Below are positions 29,803 through 35,276 of a stretch of DNA of 35,276 bases, one piece after another (position 1 is the stretch's first letter; every line of letters starts with the position of its first letter). The notes under the pieces are model-generated. The model had not been told where the DNA came from. It saw only the letters and a program-made list of their open reading frames with translations, and ran no database searches. Position numbers and translations under genes: made by a program. Origin of the DNA: Lingula anatina (Eukaryota; Brachiopoda; Lingulata; Lingulida; Lingulidae); assembly GCF_001039355.2 (NCBI RefSeq), contig NW_019775979.1:113072-148347 (forward strand), in the 5' to 3' direction.

Positions 29803-29809
29803 ACCTTCT

Positions 29810-29841
29810 TTATTTTATTTTATTTATTTATTTATTTATTT
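29810..29841. repeat. (TTTA)n microsatellite
   Basis: Repeated TTTA/ATTT units. Similar TTTA-rich tracts lie at 29477-29492 and 31001-31046, and AAAT tracts at 32202-32217 and 32800-32815. Confidence 0.9.
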
Positions 29842-30007
29842 GCAAAATGACTGTAAACTCGACAGTAATTTGGATCAGAGAAGTAATTAGAGTGTAGCAC
29901 TTCAAGTTCCATGGTTTTATTGGTGTCAAGTCAGTTTTATATCAGGCAGCACTGATATTTAGCATAAATATTTTTTCATTCTTTTTTTTTTCAACAACTT
30001 TTATGAT

Positions 30008-30245
30008 AGTCCCATTGGATGAGGTTATGTTTTCACCCCTGTTTGTCTGTTTGTTTGTTTGCTTGTCATCAACATAACTCAAAAAGTTATGGACCGATAT
30101 TGATGAATTTTTCAGGAACTGTCAGAAGTGGGCCAAGGAAGAGATGATTAGTTTTTGATCCGGGTCAGTAATCAATCAATAATCAATAATAATAAAAAAT
30201 CGCTGCCTTGGCGGAGGTCTGCGCTCTCGGAGTGCTTTTCTAGTT
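30008..30245 (+). mobile_element. Interspersed repeat of a widespread aquatic-animal type
   Basis: Contains GTTTTCACCCCTGTTTGTCTG, a TTTG run, ATAACTCAAAAAGTTATGGAC, TGAATTTTTCAGGAACTGTC, GGGCCAAGGAAGAGATGATTA, GATCCGGGTCA and the end TTGGCGGAGGTCTGCGCTCTC / GGAGTGCTTTTCTAGTT. I recognise this word order as a very common dispersed repeat in fish and marine invertebrate sequence. Its class is not certain. ATAACTCAAAAAGTTAT is itself nearly palindromic. Confidence 0.6.
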
Positions 30246-30352
30246 ACTCTTGCGCTACTCAACAACAGTTTCAACAGACTCACTTTATGCGCTCTCGCTG
30301 TAAGGCTATCAGTTACCAACCCGACAAGAGTCGTGTCATCTGCGAATTTCAT
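30240..30352 (-). pseudogene. LINE reverse transcriptase scrap (FADD box)
   Basis: The minus strand reads MKFADDTTLVGLVTDSLTAR from 30352. The K-[YF]-ADDT-LVG-I box with the catalytic Asp pair is the hallmark of CR1/L2/Rex1-type non-LTR reverse transcriptases. Only about 35 codons remain, running into the interspersed repeat at 30245. No endonuclease or other RT blocks are nearby. Confidence 0.65.
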
Positions 30353-30387
30353 GCCATAACCTTAATGTTAAATCTTTAACGTGCGTG

Positions 30388-30570
30388 AGTAATGAACGAC
30401 AGCATGTTTTAACCTTTTTGTGCTAATAAGCATCACCTCATTTATTTGGAATAAAGATCTGTCTTAGAAATATATAGACGTAGCACAAATACCAGTTGGT
30501 ACGTGTACGTATAAAGAGTGGATAAAAATCGCATTCGTCTTCTCTAACACAATCCTACGTAGTTGTCACT
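30388..30570 (+). repeat. Dispersed repeat, copy 2 (related to 14860-15050)
   Basis: Shares CGACAGCATGTTTTAA and TCGTCTTCTCTAACACAATCC with the segment at 14860-15050. The middle is diverged. Confidence 0.5.
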
Positions 30571-31089
30571 CATTCCTTCATTCTACAAATGAAATCAGAT
30601 TGCTAAATCTGATCGCTTAATATCAAGTATTATAACTGATAAAATGTGATTTTTTTTTATCCATTGTGATTGTAGTAAACCCGGGTCACCTTCCTGGGGT
30701 GGGGATCCATGTGCGTACCCTTATCATACAGAGGTTATCAAACTCAGATTGTGTACATCTTTGGGGATGAGCGAATTAAACGACATCGATCGTGAGAGGA
30801 TAACACATATTTCCTCTGAATAGTCTTATTATGAAACAAATGACAGACTCTTCGTAGCATTAATAAATCTAAAATACTTTGGTGTTATTTATAATTTTAT
30901 GTAGACAAAGAAAACTGTTAATACAGAACTTTAAAATGCTTAAGTGATTCTTTTCTAAGCACTGAAGAAAACAATTTCGTAAATAAAAGAAATGGTGTAT
31001 TATTTATTTATTTATCTATTTTTTCGTTTATTTATTTATTCATTTACTTGTTTACTTCTTTAGTGTGTAGGCCTACGCATGTGTGTGTG

Positions 31090-31091
<2 letters not shown>
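30571..31091. other. Stretch without recognised gene
   Basis: AT-rich; only TTTA-rich simple sequence at 31001-31046 stands out. Confidence 0.45.

Positions 31092-31123
<32 letters not shown>
31092..31123. repeat. (GA)n microsatellite
   Basis: About sixteen uninterrupted GA units. The charged or Ser-Leu peptides read through it on both strands are artefacts. Confidence 0.95.
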
Positions 31124-31127
<4 letters not shown>

Positions 31128-31374
31128 ATTGGGCGACGAAGGGCTTTCGAGGAAATCTCCCTCTCTGGCAATTATCAATGCTGACAGGTATGATGATCTG
31201 TTATCACAAAACATGAACGGTTTCCAACAGGCTGATATTCCAGATTTTTTATAAGAATGAGGTTGCATTTGCCATGTAATGTACGGATATTTACTTTTGT
31301 GCATTGTCCTTGCGGAGATAGGTGCGGAGGTAGGTGGGGCCGTGCGAATCATGTGGATTCATGGCTGCTGTAGA

Positions 31375-31550
31375 CTATACAATTTTTTTAAGATGATCAA
31401 CAGAAACTTTTGACAAAAGTTTAAAATAGATCGTATGCCCGTAGGCCTTGGCAATATCGGAGATGACTCTGAACAGTTCCCGCATGAGCACTGTTCGGTA
31501 GACCTGCAGTGATTTGGATGATGGTTGAAGCTGTTGGTGGTCTTTTTCTC
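31375..31550 (-). other. Possible coding fragment (weak)
   Basis: One minus-strand frame reads EKDHQQLQPSSKSLQVYRTV, LMRELFRVISDIAKAYGHTI and YFKLLSKVSVDHLKKIV to a stop at 31377-31375. Composition is protein-like and helical. No family recognised and splice signals are poor. A different frame over the same bases gives a Cys-containing peptide, so the frame is not certain. Confidence 0.25.
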
Positions 31551-32137
31551 TCCACCTTTGGTAGTTTTAGGAGGATTAATAATAGTGAAGTTTTTTATTT
31601 TTAATCTGAAAGNTCTCTGATTGAGGGTAACAAGAAGAATCTTCATCTGAAATGAAACCAATAATTGTATCACAAGAAATATTTACATTAAGAGTTTTTA
31701 AATGTTTATTCTACAGAATACACACAAACACACACAATGGACAACATCTGTTCCAATTTATATTTAAAAACATTTGAAACACAGGCTCAGAGCTAGGGGG
31801 ATCCACAATCTTATATTAACTTAGCCATGTTTTATGGGCTACATGACATCATGTGTAGTGAGCAGGTTGATGACTTCATTGTGACAAAATGGACCAACTG
31901 GTCTAAAGGTAACAAAACTGAAGAAGCAGATATTTGTACTGTAACAAGGAGCAGTCGTGTAGAAAATTTCTCAGTCTGTACAAAACTTGACTCTTATTCA
32001 GCTTTCCTGGTTAATTTCATTAAAATCAACCCAGCATTAATATCTGTTTTACCAAAAAACCCAAAGTAAAAAAAAATCTGACCTATGCTTGTAGTTTGAC
32101 ATTTTTACACACTAAATTTGAAATAAAAGCACTATTT

Positions 32138-32181
32138 GACGCATATGAGACAAACATATGAGACGCATATGAGACAAACAT
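32138..32181. repeat. 24-bp tandem duplication
   Basis: GACGCATATGAGACAAACAT is repeated with a 24-base period (starts at 32138 and 32162). Confidence 0.88.
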
Positions 32182-32364
32182 CACCATAATACATGCAAAA
32201 ATAAATAAATAAATTAAAAAAATCCAAACATGCCAACATCTTAGAGTGATAAATAATTATTTCACACACCATTCAAGTTTCACCTCAACAACAATATGAC
32301 ACATAGCCTCATATAAAATCATGCCTCTTTAAAGATCTGCTTACCTCTCAAGTCTGTTCAAATA

Positions 32365-32463
32365 CTAAGTAAAGGCCCCTTGGTGGCTATCCAACCTTCT
32401 GGGTGTTGGGCGATACTTCTTGTCAAGGATTTTATTGCAGTGTGAACATTTCAGCCAGACATG
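32365..32463 (-). other. Possible terminal exon with a C-x2-C motif
   Basis: After an acceptor (CCACATATTTACAG) the minus strand reads HVWLKCSHCNKILDKKYRPT followed by PRRLDSHQGAFT-stop (stop 32367-32365). The C-x2-C and basic residues suggest half of a zinc-binding site. The family is not recognised. Confidence 0.38.
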
Positions 32464-32701
32464 CTGTAAATATGTGGAATTATGATATATTGTCACTGAT
32501 TGCAAACACAATTAAATTAACAAAATAACAGAAACACATTTTCAGTATCTACACCATATATCTATTAAACATTCTGAATAATGTCTTTTCTTGGCACAAA
32601 ATAAAAAGAACAAAGTTTTGAAGTTTAAAGACAAACTTCCTTTGATTTAATAGACAACAGCAATGAAAGATTGCAAACTAAAATGATAACTATTTGCCCA
32701 C

Positions 32702-32765
32702 CTTCCAACATCTGGGGCTTTTGTTGAAGTAACCAGTTTGTGACCTGTTCACACTCTTTGGCTAA
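32702..32765 (-). other. Possible coding exon, 64 nt
   Basis: Between AATAG| and GAAG|GTGGGC the minus strand reads LAKECEQVTNWLLQQKPQML. It is coding-like but does not join in phase with the exon at 32463-32365. No partner is known. Confidence 0.3.
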
Positions 32766-34462
32766 CTATTGTCTATGCTGAAATGTGAAAATGTCAAAAT
32801 AAATAAATAAATAGAAATAAAAAAACCACAAACACTATATGAAGTTTTTTTTATTAACCAAAGTGGTTAAACTCCTAACACAGAAGTACTTTGAGTAGAC
32901 TGCACTAACATTTTGCCTCTTTTACATAAAGTACATTTAAAATAATATGTGCAACCAGCTTTCTCTCCATTTTTTAAGTGAAATACTTATCATAAAATCA
33001 CTGCAATAAACTAAATATACACTTTTCAGAGCACATGCTCCCTTTTTTGCTGCTCTATTCCCCACCCCATGCACTTCTGCACATATAGTGTATTGAAGAA
33101 TAACTACATCTTGACTTTCTTTGTCCTTTCAATATGCTCATAAAATAAAGCCCAAGTGCTGAGATTACTTCTGATTTGATGATCCTTACAGTGTACTCTT
33201 TACCCGTTAAAATAACACTTAAACAGTGGGAATTAGCAGCATTTGTGCAGTGTCCCGCCCTGGCCCCTTAGAGTTAGGGTTAGGTTGGAGTTAAGGGTTA
33301 GTTTAGTACTAGTTAGTGTTAGAGGCCTGGGCTGACTGGACTTTAGATTTAGAGGTAAAATTGGGATTTGGGGGTGGGGGGGTAGATACTGCACAAGTAT
33401 ACCTGCATAAGTACCAATGTCATTCCACATTCATAAATGGCACAATGCTGGATGGAAATTAAAAAGAAATCACCAAAAATATTAAAATATTTGATATTTG
33501 GGCAGGGGTTTGCTATTTTTGTGTTTAATCAGAACTTCCCAAATGATTTAGACATGTAACTGTCAGCTTGCACGGCACAGCACCTTTGCTCCATTTAATA
33601 GGGAACATACCTTAACAGGTTAACAGGAAATAGATAAATACAATGAACCTAACTTTGCACACTCTAATGATCGTTTCATGTTGAAAACAGCAGGTGAAAA
33701 GTTCTGTCATGAACAAAGGAAGTTCTCTCAAGTTCCATGCAGGATATTGTGCTATTCTCAGACACACTGACACATAACCTACTCTAGGTAGAAAACTTAC
33801 AGCCAACTAGTAGACAAATCTTGACTGCTGACATCTTCAGATAATGCAAGAGCAAAATATCATCAAAGAAAAAGCCTGAGAAAGTAACACCTTGAAGATA
33901 CTTAGATGTTCCATTATTTGCAATTATGGAGGCAGTAATTAAACTATGTCAACATGGTTAAATTGGGTTTTTTATCGTGTGACCTGTTTTTTTGTATCTT
34001 TGAGCAGGCTCACAAAAGTCTGCAGTAAAACTGTCTTCACAATGATACAACTTATTCTAAGTAATGACCTGGGTAAATATAATCCCTATTAGCCTTATGC
34101 TAACGCAGCGATACAGAAACGGCGCGACTTTGCGACATTTCTTTGACCCATAAATTTCATTACTGTCTCATAAAAAACGATCGTAATGCGACCCAACATG
34201 AGGCCATTGTTGCATAAATAGCATCACCTTTGCGACCAGGAAATCAGAAAAATACGTATATAGTCAAATTTAATAAAAATCAAAAATGATCCAAACAGTT
34301 TAACAAAGTAAAAGTTGTTCAGTGAGTGCGCAGTTTCACCTGAAACTGAGTGGGACTCAACAGCCAATAACATCGCACCTTTCAGTTATAGCGCTTAGCA
34401 ACGCTTGCAAATTCAGCTAATCATGCTTCTTCTTGCATTCATCGCAATTTTCCCCCTCGCAC
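32766..34462. other. Stretch without recognised gene
   Basis: AT-rich. Contains a degenerate GTTAGGGTTAGG-like tract at 33270-33302 and a G-rich tract at 33368-33382. The last few hundred bases (about 34090-34440) are richer in CpG and may hold the left end and promoter of the following transposon. Its terminal repeat cannot be fixed because the right end lies outside the window. Confidence 0.4.
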
Positions 34463-35252
34463 ATGGCGGAGCCTGAGCAAAGTGACAGTGAAACTGAACC
34501 TCCTGACCAGCCGGCCGCTTGTTTGCCTCGGAAACGTGTCAAACGAGAGTTCAATGAAGCTTGGAAATCTAAATGGACATGGCTAGAACACAAAGACAAC
34601 CATATGTTTTGCACACTATGTGTAAAAAGCCAAAAAAGAACGTTTTTACCGAAGGCTGTAGCAACTTCAGAACCACGACTTTGGAGCGGCATGCTTCAGC
34701 AGCTGACCATCGCCAGTCGGTTCAAGATGAAATCTCAAGGTCAACTCTATCGAGACTGGTAAAAAATCAGTTTAGTGAGAACGACAGTGCCATAATCCAT
34801 GCTCTACGAACAATATATTTCTTGGCAAAGCAGGACATACCAACATCCAAGTACCCAGATTTTGTTGATTTTTTGATACAGCAAGTATGCAGTGCTCTTG
34901 CGCCAATCACAAAAAGCTACCAATCCTACACTATTACCAAAGACTTTCAAGAGAGTACAGTATATACGAAGTGATTCTCCGAGATATGAGAAAAAAGCTG
35001 ACAGATGCAGACTATATCTCTGTGCTTTGTGATGAATCATGTGACATTACTAGAACAAAAAAACTGGGTGCGTATGCGAGGATATCATAAGACTGTAAAC
35101 CAGAGACCATTTTCTTAGAGAATTGTGAAATACTGGATGGGAAAGCAGACACCATTGCAACATCTGTCAAAAATCTCGTGACAAAGTTTGAAGTGCCGCC
35201 TGATAAGGTAGTAGGACTAAGAAGTGACGGTGCATCGGTCAGTATTGCATAA
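34463..35252 (+). pseudogene. hAT-type transposase (DUF4371 / ZNF862-like), 5' part, frameshifted
   Basis: From ATG 34463 (CACATGGCGG) the frame reads MAEPEQSDSETEPPDQP, a basic KRVKREF and then WTWLEHKDNHMFCTLC, the opening of a BED/TTF-like zinc finger. At an A6 run (34632-34637) the frame shifts and continues with NVFTEGCSNFRTTTLERHAS-AADH, which completes the C-x2-C...H finger, and ENDSAIIHALRTIYFLAKQD. A second shift near 34950 leads to EVILRDMRKKLTDADYISVL, CDESCDIT (first catalytic Asp region), a stop at 35088, then NCEILDGKADTIATSV and VVGLRSDGASV (second Asp region), ending at a stop at 35250. This order is that of domesticated-type hAT transposases with DUF4371. The remaining catalytic and dimerisation parts lie beyond the window. 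The A6 shift could be a sequencing error; the other lesions suggest decay. Confidence 0.75.
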
Positions 35253-35276
35253 TATTATCAAGAAACAATAAATAAA

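Noticed and set aside
31044-31352. Open frames with Ser-Leu or Arg-Glu runs
   Set aside because: Artefacts of the (GA)n microsatellite.
31827-32069. 80-codon plus-strand open frame
   Set aside because: No recognisable family, splice signals or partner exon; AT-rich DNA gives frames of this length by chance.
33270-33302. Interstitial telomeric repeat (TTAGGG-like)
   Set aside because: Only two adjacent near-perfect units, then degenerate TTAGT/TTAAGG words; too weak to claim.

Overview
This is nuclear DNA from an animal, most likely an aquatic invertebrate. The reasons are the very low density of intact coding sequence, clear AT richness, spliceosomal exon signals, a canonical U4 spliceosomal RNA gene, and a mix of transposable-element debris (DIRS, PIF/Harbinger, hAT, LINE, tRNA-derived SINE, many short inverted-repeat elements) typical of molluscs, echinoderms, hemichordates or amphioxus. 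The exact phylum cannot be settled from the sequence. The octamer TAGGCCTA is strongly over-represented and may be a lineage hint.

Layout. 1-4.7 kb: a decayed DIRS-type tyrosine-recombinase retrotransposon (ORF1, RT, RNase H, recombinase) whose RT segment appears twice. 4.8-5.4 kb: a PIF/Harbinger remnant. 5.4-6.1 kb, minus: a short gene with an acidic (GAT)8 tail, broken only at two A homopolymers. 6.7-8.4 kb, minus: a two-exon MADF-domain gene bracketed by two inverted copies of one 168-bp MITE. 8.5-9.8 kb: an RT fragment, a TTAA-flanked MITE and a DNA-transposase fragment, nested. 10.5-11 kb, minus: a C2H2 zinc-finger exon. 11.8-14.7 kb: foldback elements, ending in a cluster of very long inverted repeats. 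15.4-16.2 kb, plus: two well-formed exons of an unrecognised gene. 16.7-20.3 kb: tandem repeats, twin palindromes, a SINE-like array with three tRNA-like modules, and two MITEs. 22 kb, minus: a probable terminal coding exon. 23.3-25.5 kb: a long palindrome and a 0.75-kb duplication around a 471-base assembly gap. 26.1 kb, plus: the U4 snRNA gene. 27-33 kb: weak exon candidates, simple repeats and a LINE RT scrap. 34.4 kb to the end: a frameshifted hAT-type (DUF4371/ZNF862-like) transposase running off the window.

The clearest functional gene is U4: compared with the vertebrate U4 sequence, its differences in the 5' stem-loop fall in pairs that keep base pairing. The MADF gene, the 5.4-6.1 kb gene and the 15.4-16.2 kb exons are the best protein-coding candidates. 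No operon-like or metabolic cluster is present. Several duplications coincide with N positions and are probably assembly or haplotype artefacts.
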